Below are positions 22,138 to 35,485 of a stretch of DNA of 64,000 nucleotides, piece after piece (the stretch's first letter is position 1; each line of letters begins with the position of its first letter). A program made the position numbers and the translations under genes. This DNA is from Nyssa sinensis (taxonomy: Eukaryota; Streptophyta; Magnoliopsida; Cornales; Nyssaceae), in contig CM018043.1 in assembly GCA_008638375.1 (NCBI GenBank), forward strand, positions 40,494,066-40,558,065, in the 5' to 3' direction. The notes below the pieces were generated by a model, which saw only the letters and a list, made by a program, of their open reading frames with translations, was not told the origin of the DNA and made no database searches.

Positions 22138-25100
22138 TGTCACATCCCAAAACCCACCCTATGCGGTTTAAGGTATGCGACCGACCAGTTAGGCACCCAT
22201 CGTATTTTGTCTTTATCAAAATACCGATAGTAATCCTAACCCCAGGCCATTCACTTGTAAGCTCCAAGTTGATACATTCATTATATGAAAATTTCAACAA
22301 CGGAAACCAAAAACAGGGAATGCATATTAACTTGGTAGAGCATCAACTATAATCTTATTTACATACATAGGTTAACAAAAGGTACATCATTGTACTTGAC
22401 TACAAACATCCAAAAATGGTATAGGATACAAAAATGGGTTAGTCGTCATCTAAACTGCCTAACTAACTTCTTGGTCCCTCCTATTCCTTGCCACCGTCAC
22501 CTTCACCAGAAAAATGTTAAATAAATGGAATGAGCTTAAACAAGCTCAGTGAGTAAGATAGGTTCCTGCCATGGGTTTCAAAACTAGTTCATATATATAT
22601 ATATATATATATATATACATGCATGCTCAAATGTAACTCATATAGAACAATGCAGCTCAAGTAGAACAGATACAGCTCAAATAGAACAGATACAGCTCAA
22701 AGTGCCTAAACCTTCCCCAGGCGGTGTGGGATGCCGCACAAGATAATCCGTCAGTCACCCACCCCACACATGGAGGCCCATGTCCCCACAGCACACTACC
22801 GGTTGGGGTCGGTATCAAAGCGGAACAGACAGGATTGAGCGGACGCTAAGTTCTGGGCGTCCCACAGAGCCAGCCATCCATCCACTGATACACTCAATCC
22901 TGAGGGGCCCAAGACTCAACATGACAAGATAAACACAAATCAGACTCCAATAGCGTAGACAAGTTAGAACAATAGACTCCAACAAAATCAGAACATGAGA
23001 TATCAAGAAACAGGATAGAATCATGCTAGATGTAGTACAATACAAGGAATATGCATGAAAGCAAGTGCATTAAAACAATGCAGTGTATAAAACAGTTCAA
23101 CATATAAAGCAGTTTAGTATACAGAAAATAAACACCAAGTTAGGAGTTCGAGTTACTCACTGTTCGTTGAAATTAGTTCAAAATCCCTTCTAGCTGATCC
23201 TAGATCCGAACGTCCTAGAACAATAATCATGAACATTAGTTATTGATGATAGTGTATTTTTACCTATTTTACTAATTTCCTGCAGCCACCTAAATGGTAG
23301 GTTTGACACTTAGACTAATGGGAATTATATTGTTCTAAGAGTGATGTGTATGAATTAAATGTTATTTATAATAAAACTCTAAAATTAGATCATGAGTTGA
23401 GTCAACCCAACTGCCTCAGTTCAGCCCCAACATACGGTTTTGGTGGAAAAATTATCAAAATGTGTGTCTGCTAGAGTTGCCTTCCTGAGGAATGTTTCAG
23501 AATTATTTAGAGCACAATGCAACAATTCAACTCTTTGCAGCTCACAAGCGGCTAATAAATTGCTAGGAATTATGATTATTGTTAATTGATAGATAAATGG
23601 TATAGATCCCAACCAAAAGAAATTGGAAATAGCAGCAGCCATTTGCTGTTACAAGTAATCAGTCCAGGGCAGTAGCGTGTGGGGGAAAAGGTTGATAGTC
23701 AGTAAATTCTTAGTTGCAGCTATAGGGATGAATTGCATTTGAAAAGTATGAACTTTTAAAGCTGTAGCAGTGGGGTACCAGGTTTGAGTTTAATTCTATT
23801 TTGGTAATTATATAGGAGCAGTCCACTATTTTGGTAATTAATTGTTTGCAACTTCTACTGATGGGTTGTCAACAAGATGGTGGAAAAGGTTGGTGGTTTA
23901 CTCATGACTGGTGCAGGGACAGAAGTGGTTTCTGCCACGGTAATATAGTTGTTTGGGGCAATCTCCCTAATCAAAGACCTGTAATAAATTTATGTCTATC
24001 ACATATATATAATCTGTAACCTCAACGTTACTTCAGAATTTCTTTATACTGGTTGTGGCTGGGCAGATTGGTCTTGGGAACATTCAGGAAGGGTTCAACT
24101 AGTTATACTATTTAACATCTTCATAAACTTAATTTGTGAAATTAGACAAGTGATAATGTAGAAGCTCGCATGAATAAATACTACTCCCAGCCGACATCTA
24201 ACTTTGGGGGTAAATTAGTTTCAGGACTCACTTTCCAACATGTTGCGGCTGAATGGTTTCCCTTATTGTGGCAAAATCAAATAATCACACCTATTTCTAA
24301 TTTTCCAAGCAGCTGATCACTGTTATGACTAAAATAAAATTTCTATTAGAGATTATAAATTCAGAAAATCAGATTTATACCTGCTTCAGATTGGTAGATC
24401 GTTAGAGAGGAAGAAAATTAAGAAATCTTGAGCTGCAGTCGTTCAACCGCTGCTCTGCTCCACACGTCAGCAACTTGGAGCTGTTTCTTGCACCCAAAAA
24501 TCTGATTTATATAGCTGGGTAATTTACTGGTTTATAATACTTGTCTCAACCAGCTTGACCAGCCCTCAAATGAGTATCCAGAGATCCAGCAGATGGCTAA
24601 ATTGATATTGTTGATACAAAGCAGGGAAAGAAACGTAGGAAAATTAGATAGCAGGTGAGGATCAGGAGGTGTAGATCACATCATGGAGGTTTGGTTCCAA
24701 AAACCCTTTTCCCGAGCACTGTCCAGTAAAATATATATAAGTGATGGAATAGTCTAGAAAGTTGAAGGGTTTTCTCCCCTAGTCGGTTGTCTCTAGTTGC
24801 TTCTAGAATCTTCTACTTAATTCCTGATTGTCCCTCTCATTTTATCTAAATTCTATATGTAAAGGTAATAGTTTTATTATATTTTTATTTTGGACGAAGG
24901 ACGGCTGTAACATTCTTTCTATTCTTTGTTCTTATTTTTATATTTTAACTATTGTGTCTATTGGATCATATGCAGGTTGTTGCTTCAATATTTATATTAA
25001 AAATGCATTCAGCCGCACCACTGTTTATATACATAGTATCATGTATTTTGGGCAAAATATATATATTTATATTACCAATATCGAGTGCCCGTTCATATTT

Positions 25101-25319
25101 TATATTATTTTTATTATTAATTCTTCATATTGGCCCCGTATCATCCATTTTGGCACCAATTGACCAGGTTAATTAATTTCCCGAGCATATATCATTTTAT
25201 ATCTAAGTATCTTAAATCCCGTTATGTTTTACCGTAACCCAAATTATCAATGTTACGTAATTTATTTTTTTATTAAATCGAGTGCGGTTTGGGTCATGTC
25301 GAATTTTTGGGATATTACA
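22138..25319 (-). mobile_element. E4 solo LTR (3182 bp) inside E1 LTR
   Basis: It starts TGTCACATCCC and ends GGGATATTACA. Flanks are ctaca on the left and ctacg on the right, a TSD with one changed base. There is no coding frame. The GAGCTT/AAGCTC stem lies at 22533-22550, next to a CAGAAAAATG that has lost the AG seen in other copies. A 20-bp repeat (about three copies of a TAGAACAGATACAGCTCAA-like unit) runs at 22641-22701. It is related to the LTRs at 45524 and 47507. The ORFs over 60 codons inside are not shared by those relatives. Confidence 0.85.
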
Positions 25320-25800
25320 CTACGCCCGGCTACTGATGCCCTAATTGCAGCTTTTCAAATTTCTCAATTTCGTGGGTTATGGCTCACTGAAATCTTACTA
25401 TTTTTAATCTAAAACATTTCTAAGGTATCAAGGACTGTTTTGGCATTCGTTTGAGGAACCAAACGGGTCTCATTAGCTCGGTTAAAGGTATGATAATCAA
25501 ACCTATAACTCGGTTGCATATGCTCATTTTTGAGCCAAAATCGATGAGGTTTGTTTTGTTGTGCTTCATTTTCCCTAAGGTTTCATCTCCTATTCACAAA
25601 GGTGAGTTTTACATCGAGTTTGAGGGTTTGGGTTTCAAACCCAAAACCTGTAACTCATATTTTCATGGTCATTACTTAAGCTTTTTGATCGCGGTTGTTT
25701 TTAAGGTGCTTGTAGGGTCTAGTTAAGGTTTCAATACACCAAACATGGTTTGGTTGTCATTGGTTCAGACCTGCTATAAGCAAGGTCCTTCAATGGCTGC
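25320..25800 (-). mobile_element. E1 5' LTR, middle segment
   Basis: This continues the E1 LTR between the E4 and E5 insertions. It aligns in order with parts of the plus-oriented LTR near 50000 (compare CAGACCTGCTATAAGC with its reverse complement there). No gene is present. Confidence 0.8.
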
Positions 25801-28800
25801 TGTCACGACCCGAAATCCACCCTCTGCGGATCCCGAATCACGACCGCTGCCCTTCGGCCTGAAGGCCTTAGGGCAAGGCTTCACATGAGCAACGATGCCG
25901 AACGGCTGTGCAAAAGGGCCAGGACTGGCAAATTGCGGAAGCGTGAAAAACTTTTTCTTTTCGCTCGGCCGCTCAGTACCGTCGCTTCTTCTTCTTCTTC
26001 GGAGCGGTAAACAAATAATATACATTCAGAGCATACTAAAAATTTAAAGTTATACATGATACATATCCGTTGCCTCTTGAGCTTAAGTACATGTTTGTCC
26101 AAAATTTACAACATCAAAATTTGACCAACTACGGGTCCTAGAACTTCCAAAATTCCTGATCAAATGGAGCTACCAATCACCAATCCTCAAATTGGGCAAG
26201 GCTCCTAACCATCGTCATCACCTGAAAAATGTTAGGGAATGGGGTGAACTTCGAAAAGCCCAATGAGTAATTCCAGTACTTTGTCATGGGTTTCAACTAG
26301 TAATGGGTTAGTTATAAGAGAAGGTTCATATAAACATACACTACCAATTGTACATATACTTCAAATATAAAAGACAGAATTCTTCAAAAAGATAGCGTGA
26401 AGCGTACTAGGCATTCAAGTTAGGCACGTATTTCAATTATCACAGAATACAAGAATTACTCAAATCACATAGCATGTTGCATTTTTAAAACATTCAATAA
26501 AGCATTTAATATGCAACAGAATTTAATAACATGTGCAGAGTGGCCCTTTGTAGACCAAGGAAATAAATTTGAAATCCTTTCCATGAAAATAGGAGGATGC
26601 AATTTCTTCTTCTTCAAAACTTCAAAGGGTTATATAAAAACCCGTTTCAGATAATGGGGTTTTAAAACCTGCTACCATTTCCGAAAACATTTTCATCTTT
26701 TCACTTTTTAACTCAAGGATCCGTTTCGAACCAAACCCTAATTTTACTTCTGAGAGATCTCATGCCTAGGGATCAGATCCTGCTACCGGGCATTCTTCTG
26801 AATTGAGAACCCGAAGGGAGCTCAATAATTTGCAATGCTTATGCATCATTATCTTGCAAAACTTTTCAATTCTTCACTGATGCTTTTCAAAGAGCATTGC
26901 AAATATGGTTTCTTCAAATATGTGCCTTTCACGAGCAATAAAAACATGACTTTTCAAAAGAAGCTTTTATGAGTATTTAAAAAAAATGGCATCTTCAATA
27001 ATTGCTTCCCATTCATGAGTAAAACATGGCTTCAATAAAAGAATGAATTTTTATGTGTATTCAAAACACGGACAATTTAACAGGGCTTTTAAATATTTGG
27101 AGGACAATACTTGAAACATTTAACACAAGAGCTTCAGGAATTTAAATCACGATGCATAGGAATTTATTAAAGCATAGACAGAATAAAAACATTTAATTCA
27201 GGGGGCATTTAATAAAACTGACAATTACATGGACATGCAGAAAATAACGCATCATTTGTCAGAAATATAAAGAAGTGAATTTCGCATGCCATGTTAGAAT
27301 TTATAAACAAAATGATAGAACATTGAAATATAAAGCATATAAATACGAGGATTTAGAATTTAAAATACGGCAGATATTTTCATAAAAACACTTCAGAATA
27401 CTTGAACTTCAAATCACTTCAGAATCCATGGAGATTAAAACCTCTACTTCAAAGTACAAGATTACTCACTTTGATCTCTTGGGTCAGCACTACCAGTGGC
27501 TTTCCCTTTTCCCTTGAAATTCCTAAAAGTCAAGTTCATCAAGACTTCAATTAATTCCTCATATACTTCAAATCATCTCTAATTTGATGCTCTTCATTTA
27601 ATCTTAAACCCGACGTATCCTAACTTCCTTGGATTGGTCTTACCGGTCTACTCGTGGTAAATTAATAAGTTCTATTTTTCACGAGACTTATTTTTCAGTA
27701 CCTAATTTGGTATTTTGGACCCCACCGTTGGATTCGGAATGTCGAAGAAAGTCAATTTAGGCCTTCTGGGCTTTTTATTTGGCTTCGGGCATATGTAAGG
27801 GAAAAATGGTAATTTATTTTTCTTGCCCCGGACCCATCATGGTCCTTAGAATATTCCACATATCTTATACGTAAATTTTTAAGTCTTTTGGACTTCATTT
27901 AGTATCTGCTTTTGGTCATAGGGACACATCGGTCATTTCTCATTTTGTGCATTGACTGTTCCGGAGTCTTATTTAGCTCATAATTTTTCATCATTATGCT
28001 TATGAAAGTAAATTTTTGGCCTTTACTTGTATTTCTTGTTCATCAGGGGTATTTTGGCCACTTATTTTTTATGACATCCTGACCCCGAATCATTATTTAG
28101 TCATATATATCAGTTCACAATTATTTGGGTTTCTATTGGTATCAATTTCGTCCAATTTGGACTTCATTTGGGCCTCGTATTGTATTAGGGGCATTTTGGT
28201 AATTTATATATTAACGTGTCTAAATTTTTTGCAGTCCTATCTTGGGAAACGGACCTTGTCATTGGGTCCAGAACGTCTAAAATAGTCAAAATATACTATT
28301 CATTTATTTTATTTGGGCTTCGTTTGACTCATTTAGTGTCCGAGGGTAAAATAGTAATTTTACCTAATTAATAAAATAATTAAATAAATTATTTTATTAA
28401 TTATTTATTTTTCCAGGGGCTTCTTTGAATTGATTCTTAAAAATTTGGGCCTTTGCAACATTTTCCTAAATAGTGGGGGTTAAATTGCAATTCTTTAAAA
28501 CTTTTAAAATAAACCCAAGGGTTCAATTGATTTGTAACTGAACCGGTCCACTATTTCACTGAACCAACCGGTTCGGCCAGTTCGATTCGTAATGCTGACG
28601 TCATGATGACGTTAGCCCTACATTTTAAAATTTAAAATCCTTTTATCCAAACGACGTAGTTTCATTTAACCCATTTATGCGACAGGTTGGGTCCCGACCC
28701 GAACCCAGATCCGACCCGAACCGACCCACGCACTGTTCATCTTCTTCCCCCATGTTGCCCTAATTCCCGATTTTAAATCTCTTTAATTTCGTGATGTTTT

Positions 28801-30118
28801 AGCCCTCTAGCTCCACTGCCTTCCACCCCAAATGGTTTCTGGGAGTCCAAGGGTTTATTTGGCATTCATTGGAGGTACTAAATCAAGCTTAAAGGGTTCG
28901 GTCTGAAATTGGATAGCCCAACCTGCAACTTCAACATACCAGTCCATTTTTGAACCTTGTGGCCTCATCCAAGGCTCTGTTGTGATCCTAGGCTCGTGTA
29001 GATTCATCCCCCAACTCGAAACTGTAAGTCAAATTTTGGAGGGCTTTTTCTAGGCTTCTGGGTCGCGGCATGGGATTTTTAGAACTCTACTAGGGTCTAG
29101 ATCAGGTTTAGATCATTCAGGATCAGTTTGGTGAGGGTCGTTTCAGACCTGCACCACTAAGGTCCATCCATGGTAGTTTCTCACTGATTGGTGGTTTTGG
29201 GGCTGTTTCGAGGCCTCATTTTGATGCCCAAATGAAGAGTTCTCATCCTAAACATCATGCATGCAACTAATGAGGCTCAAAAATATCAAAACAGATCCAA
29301 AATTTAAACAAAGATTTTTTCAGTTTTGGGGTTTATACCTCAACAGTGTGTTTCCCTCTCTTCTTTGGTGGCTCAATTCCTGCCCCTCTAGGTATGGCTA
29401 GCCCCTCCTTCTTCTTCCTTCCTTCCTTTAAACCTCATGCATGGACTCATCCATGCTTCAATGTCTCTCTCTCTCTAGATCTCTCTCTAACTCTCTTTCT
29501 CCCTCTAACTTTCTCTCTCTACAAGGTTGAACATACAATCACATCACAATCTGATTTTTCTGAATCACCCCACAACACACGTATCACACATATAAATATA
29601 CATCATATTTTATTTACTTTTATTTTAAAAATAATTCTTTTTGTTGCATGAAAAGGGATTGGGCAATTTGGGAGGTGGGGCCTTGTTACTTTATACATAT
29701 ATACATATAATCTGTAATATAAGACACAATTAGGTGGGCAGCCCAAGTGGCTACTTTTTGGACTTTAAGACTTTGGTTATTTTTGGGTCAAGGGTTCAAA
29801 ACCCATTGGCCTTACATTTTAGTTCCTTTTTGCTATTTTACCCCTTTACGCCTTATTTGGCATTTAGTTTAATTATTTTAATTTTTTGCATCATTTTTCA
29901 CTTTGTGATTTTAAATTAAATATCTATTCTTCATGTACCGATTTTATAAATCGTAGTCGTATTTTATTTTCCCGGAGTCGAACTTGATTCTTAAGGTCTC
30001 GGAATTATTTTTTGGAATTATCGTTTGTTTCTCGATTAAATTTCTTAATTACTCCTTTTAAGGTCACTAATTAAAAATTAGTGACTTAATTATTATTTAA
30101 TCGGGTCGGGGTGTTACA
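25801..30118 (-). mobile_element. E5 solo LTR (4318 bp) inside E1 LTR
   Basis: It begins TGTCACGACCCG and ends GGGGTGTTACA, flanked by gctgc and actgc (four of five TSD bases identical). There is no gag or pol. Modules in order: CACCTGAAAAATG at 26219-26275, paired AGTCCGGAA-type modules near 27720 and 28254, ACCGGTT-like cluster at 28540-28590, AAACGACGTAG at 28652, GGTCCCGACCC near 28690, A/B-box-like pair at 29739-29803, and a GTCACTAATT hairpin at 30063-30085. It is a close relative of the E1 LTR and of E7. Confidence 0.88.
29739..29803 (+). promoter_or_regulatory. tRNA-like A-box/B-box pair in E5 LTR
   Basis: CAGCCCAAGTGG matches the A-box pattern except for the first base. GGTTCAAAACC follows 54 bases later. 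The same pair with the same flanks is at 39105-39172 in E7, and a variant is at 30714-30777 in E1. Confidence 0.4.
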
Positions 30119-30339
30119 ACTGCCTTCCTGGGTTTGAGGTTTCAGGTGGTTTTTATGGCCAAATTTCATGCTTGAACAAGTTTAAATATATTCTAAACAT
30201 CATATATATAAAATCAAGGTTTAAAACAGTTCATACATAGGAATAATTCTAGAGAGAGAAAAACATGGAAATTTTGGGTTTACCTGTTACAGTGGTCTCT
30301 CTCTCCCTTCCACTTCTGATTTTTTTCCCTTCTTCTTCT

Positions 30340-30390
<51 letters not shown>

Positions 30391-31063
30391 ATGACTGAAG
30401 GGTGGTGTGGGCGTGTGTATACCAATATGTATATAAATATATACATGATCATCACATTTTCTAGTTGGCCCAACCACTAAGTTACCCCCTTTTCTTGCTG
30501 TAGCATCTCAAATAAGTGCTTCTCTTCACTGTTTTGGGGCAGGCCATCATTTGGCCGTGTGTGTGTGTGTGTTTGTCTATATATATACATGTATATATAT
30601 ATATAATAAGTATGTTATAATTATTCTATATATATTTTTTTTCCTAGATCATTCATTGCATATACATATATATATATATATTTCATGTGTATTTTATAAC
30701 ACAAAATAGTTGATAGTCCAAGTGGCTTATTTTTGGGACTTAGGTGCATTGCCTATTTTGGTCAAGGGTTTAAAACCCATTGGCCTCAATTTGGTTTTAA
30801 TTTGAATTTTGCATTATTTTTCTTAGTGTTCGCTATTCATGCTTTGATTTTTTTTCGATATAATATTATTATTATTATTATTGCTTAATTTAGCTACAAA
30901 ATGTCCATGCCTAAATCTTAAACTCATATGAAGGATTGGTAGTTGATGTGAAAACACATAATTACTACGGAACCAACATGTGGACTTTTATTAAAAGTCC
31001 ACATGTTGGGGTTTGAAACCGACCCACGACTTAATGATCCCTAATTCAAATCAGGGTGTTACA
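30119..31063 (-). mobile_element. E1 5' LTR, last segment with terminal hairpin
   Basis: This completes the E1 LTR, ending AGGGTGTTACA at 31063, followed by the gctac TSD. It contains (CT)n at 30345-30384, (TA) tracts, and the A/B-box-like pair TAGTCCAAGTGG (full 12 of 12 A-box match, 30714-30725) with GGTTTAAAACC (30767-30777). A perfect 17-bp inverted repeat with a 3-base loop lies at 30973-31009. Confidence 0.88.
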
Positions 31064-31527
31064 GCTACACTACATCCACTGCAACTCTAGAATCTAATCT
31101 TTCAGTGGACAACATATCCAAAGTTGATGAAGTTGACACTAGAAGCAATCACAAATGGAATTAGCTTAAAAGCAACGACGGAAGAGAAAACTCTTAAGGA
31201 AAAAGGGGACACCTGGTTCCAACACCCTCTCCTTTACTCAATGAGGGTATGAATAGCCCCTCTAAGCAGCGTGAGCTCCATTCTTTTGTTCGTGATTATT
31301 CTCTTTATTTTTTTTGGCATTATGTAGAAAAAAATTAAACAAGCTTCTCAAGATGCTGTGGCTACCTCTCTCATCCCCGGTTGGTCTTTTTTGCATAACT
31401 ATCACCATTCGCACTCTGGGAGAATTTGGATAGGAAGGAATAACTCTATATTGTAGGTTAATTCTTCTTATGCCAATGATCAAGCCATTTATTGCAATGT
31501 TACAGTTCAGGACACCAAAGACCCTAT
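31064..31527 (+). pseudogene. LINE ORF1 end and endonuclease start, broken
   Basis: After the TSD copy the ORF1 reading from before 4638 continues for some 30 codons to a stop near 31166. From about 31240 a second frame resembles the amino-terminal part of a plant LINE ORF2: MNSPSKQRELHSF, then SGRIWIGRN and SYANDQAIYCNVT, as in apurinic-type endonucleases that nick target DNA. Several stops are present. LTR E6 ends the segment at 31528, and the rest of the endonuclease is not found in the window. Confidence 0.72.
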
Positions 31528-34167
31528 TGTCACGACCCGAAACCCACCCTATACGGATCTTGTGTCGCAGGGCCGACCCTAAGGCCGTCCCTACTTTTTT
31601 CATTCCTGTATCATAGTACTAATATGCAAAGTACTAAAATCTTAAAACAATAACAGCGGAAGTCTTAGCAATGATAGTGATCAGCGGAAGTCTTTTCAGT
31701 AACAGTAAATCAGCGGAAGTCTTTCAGTACACAATGTCAGCGGAAGTCTATTCAATACATGATATGGTTCTACAATAACAAAAATAAGAACTAGACATAA
31801 CCAGCACCCGTGGGTGGTGAATACATGGGAGAATTAAAACATAAACTGGTACAGTTCCTCAAAATGTCCTCCTACGCTCGTAGACTCCTACTGGGTCTTG
31901 CAGCGTCATCACCGGAAATGGGGGTAAGTAGGGTGGAATGAGCTACGAGAGTTCAACAAGTAAAAACAGATCTTCGACACTGGTATCGGTGAAATAGGAA
32001 TCCATGAATAAGATTATGATAGCCAATCATGAGAAAAGAGATGCTGTGATAGCCAATGAGAACAGTTGCCATAACGGCCAATGAATAATAGGTCAAAATG
32101 TACAATCAGAAGTAATAGATATAACATCAACATGAAACTATCAATCAGAGCATATCAACATGAAGGTACTATCACAATAAACCGATCACAATCAATCAAT
32201 CAAAAGGATTCCCTCAACGTAAGACAAGTCATAAGGAAGGATAATCATTGAATAACGTAACCAGAGTGATCCAGTCAAGATGCTTTTATTCTGTAACCTT
32301 CCAGTCAAAATGCAAATGAAATGCCAATGAAATGTCAGTGATCATGCCAGTCAATTGCCGGTGGAAAGCCTTCGAGGAATTCATTCCTGCCACTTGTCCA
32401 TTCATGTACTTGACCCTTAGGTCTCCAATCAATCAGAAAGCATCAGATGGATGTTGTGACTGAACACAAATCCCGTATTCATAACATATCATGATTATTC
32501 ATAATTCCATAGAAGTATAAAATGGAATATCATATATTCAATAAAGACATAATAGTAGGCCTTTCAAGGCATGGTTCAACATGACAACAATGACATAGCA
32601 GTCAATCAATGTCCACAAGATATAACAATATCACATTGTGGATAGCAATAACATGAGGTACTTTCAAGAGTACAAGTTTGGCAGTAAAGAATAAACTTGG
32701 CTTAGAAACACCATATGGAAGAGAAGGTGAATTTACTTACCTCTAAATGTGCGTTCTTAAATCAGTATCCCGTGAGTTTGCCCTTTCCTGTCGAGTCCCC
32801 TATATATCGATAGATCCGTCTTAGAATTAATGCTATTCAACAAATTTTATGCCTTGCTATCATAAGTATCACTAACACTAATTTAGACCTTACCATTGAG
32901 TCCGGAACGCCAAAGAAAGTCGGTTTAGGCTTTCGCGGAATCCCATTTGGACTTTTGTACTAAAAAGGGCAAAATGGTCATTTTGCACTTTTACGTTATT
33001 TTATCCTTCAGGACCCCATCTCATGAAACGGACCTGGCCATTGATCTTAGAATGTCTGAGATAATAAAAATTGACTATTCATTTGCATCGTTTGGACTTC
33101 GTTTAACCCATATTTGAAATAGGGGCATTTTTGTAAAACTTAATATTTTATTAATTTTCTTGTTTGGGCCACAGTGAAATTTCCTAAAACATTTGGGGTC
33201 AAAGTGTAAATACTCAGAGTTGCGGTCTGAACCAGTTGGTTCGCAACCAGAAACCCTAAACCAGCCTGACCTCTCACTGAACCAACCAGTTCACTTCATT
33301 TTGAAAACCGGATTTCAATAACCCTGTTTTCCTATCCCATCCTTGGTTTGGATAACCCCAAACCCAATTCCAAATTTTCTATCCTTGCAACCGAACAACC
33401 CAATTTCAATTTAAACTAATACAAAACGACACAGTATAGCTTGCCCCTTTTATTTTCGGTCGGGTCCTGACCTGATTCGAACCCAGATCCGGTTAAATTT
33501 TAACCTGATAGCCTCACGACTTCACGGTCGTCTTCCTCGATATTCCAGTGAGCAAGTATTAGGGTTCCATCACCTTCTCCGGTAACGGCGACCCAAATCC
33601 GACCTTATTCTACCCTGTTTTCAATGTCATTTTTTTTCCCTTCTTCTCAAGGACCCTAATCCCAACCTTAGTTTTCATCAAAACTCTCCCCATCTTCACG
33701 AATAGTGAGTTATTCAACTCTGGCCGATTCTCCGGCCAAGTTTTATTTTCCATTTTCGTGACTGTATACTCATTGTTTTGATTCCAAATTAGTTCAAATA
33801 AGTTTCTGCACTAATGTGGATTATTTCTTAAACTTAAAACAAGTTTTAAACCACGATTTCATGGAACCCGAACCTTATTCATAAACCTGCAACTCAACAT
33901 TTCTGTCTCGTTTCAACACCATTTAAACCTGATTCTTTTTGCATCGAGTTTCAAATTCTATACTCTACAAGACCCTATAGATAAATTAAGGTTTCATGCT
34001 CCAAAACATAAAAACTGTAGTCAAATAATCTTACCTATATTTTCTGGAATCTCGTTCACAGTGACCCTTAGAACTCCTCTTGCTTCTGTTTCCAATTCTT
34101 CCGTTTCTTCTACTCCTTTTCAGTGCCTTTGATGTTCTTTCTTTTCTGTTTCTTAGCCAACACGACT

Positions 34168-34203
<36 letters not shown>

Positions 34204-34240
34204 CACCGCACAACACCCACTACCTCTTTCTCTCTCTACT

Positions 34241-34274
<34 letters not shown>

Positions 34275-34742
34275 CAGTCATCCTTGACTGCAGAGAACCA
34301 TCCCTTAAACCCCTTCCATCCACGTATCATCACATATATATATACATATATTTACATATATACACACACCACCTTCACCAAGGTCGATTGGTGTGGTTCC
34401 CAAACACACTCAAGCACACACACACATACACAGTGATGCACACACTGGTCACGGTGTACATGCAGCCCTCTTTCCCCTTTACCTTTCCTTGATCTTTTAC
34501 CTACATATACATGTATATATATATATATACTTATATAAATATATATATATATATATATACTATACATCATGCCTCATGTATTCATACATATATACAATAC
34601 ATATCTTTATACATGAAAATATATCCATACATGTGCATGTAAATTCATTTACAATGGTGCATGCATACACTGATTTTAGATGTACTACGTGTCTGAGAAA
34701 TATGTTCGTGCATGGGAATGCGTGTATACACGCATTACGATG
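31528..34742 (-). mobile_element. E6 LTR, truncated, inside LINE ORF2
   Basis: It starts TGTCACGACCCG and follows E8 closely (same AGCGGAAGTCTT repeats near 31660-31745, the GGTGGTGAATACATGGGAG stretch, and paired AGTCCGGAA modules near 32887 and 33028). It ends abruptly at about 34742 inside the GTATACACGCATTACGATG part, so about 200 bp of the sense 5' end is lost together with the rest of the LINE endonuclease. Left flank cctat is the probable TSD half. (CA)n and (TA)n lie at 34164-34204 and (CT)n at 34241-34273. Confidence 0.82.
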
Positions 34743-35485
34743 TTGGGACTTTTATCCCTAAACGTATTAATTCTGATTTGTTTACCTCTCTTCAATGCCC
34801 GGTCACTGAAGAAGAAATCCAGGAAGCCCTCTTTAGCCTTCATCCTAACAAAGCCCCTGGTCCTGATGGTTTTAATAGTCATTTCTTCAAAAAAGCTTGG
34901 CACATTTTAAACCTGAAGTCATTGCCGCTATATCTGAATTTTTTCCTCTAAAATCCATCCTTAAAGAGATGAATGCCACAGCTATCACCCTTGTCCCCAA
35001 AGTCCCTAACCCCTCTTTTGTCCATGATTTTTGCCCTATTTCTTGCTGTAACACCCTTTACAAACCATTTTCAAAATTCTGGCCAACCGTCTCAAGAAAG
35101 TTCTTCCTAGCCTCATTGATCCTTCTCAATGCTTTTATTCAAGGCAGGAATATCAGTGATAGCATTCTTCTGGCCCAAGAGCTTATGCAAACTATCACAA
35201 AGACAGTGGTTCTCCCCGCTGCACTCTGAAAGTTGACCTTAGAAAGCTTTTGATTCAGTTCGGTGGGAATTCATTACTGACACTTTGAGCATAAGGATTT
35301 CCTCAGATTTCATTGACTGGATTTTTGTTGCATCTCTACCCCTCGTTTCTCAGTTGTCATTAATGGTGAGTTGGAAGGTTATTTCTTGGGGCTAAAGGTT
35401 TAAGGCAAGGTGACCCTCTTTCCCCCTATCTCTTTGTGATTGCTATGGATGTTCTCTCTTTGATTCTCCATCAAAAGTCGGCTGA
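34743..35485 (+). pseudogene. LINE ORF2 reverse transcriptase fragment
   Basis: The motifs are those of L1-type plant LINE reverse transcriptase, which copies LINE RNA at nicked chromosomal sites. Visible are PVTEEEIQEALFSLHPNKAPGPDGF, then in a shifted frame ITLVPKVPNPS, FIQGRNISDSILLAQELM, KVDLRKAFDSV (catalytic aspartate region) and [13 protein letters not shown]. At least three frameshifts or stops separate these blocks. The YADD box would follow, but the sequence runs into the N gap. Confidence 0.85.

Noticed and set aside
23421..24019. Frames of 62-73 codons within E4
   Set aside because: They are short, without motifs, and are not kept in the related LTRs at 45524 and 47507.
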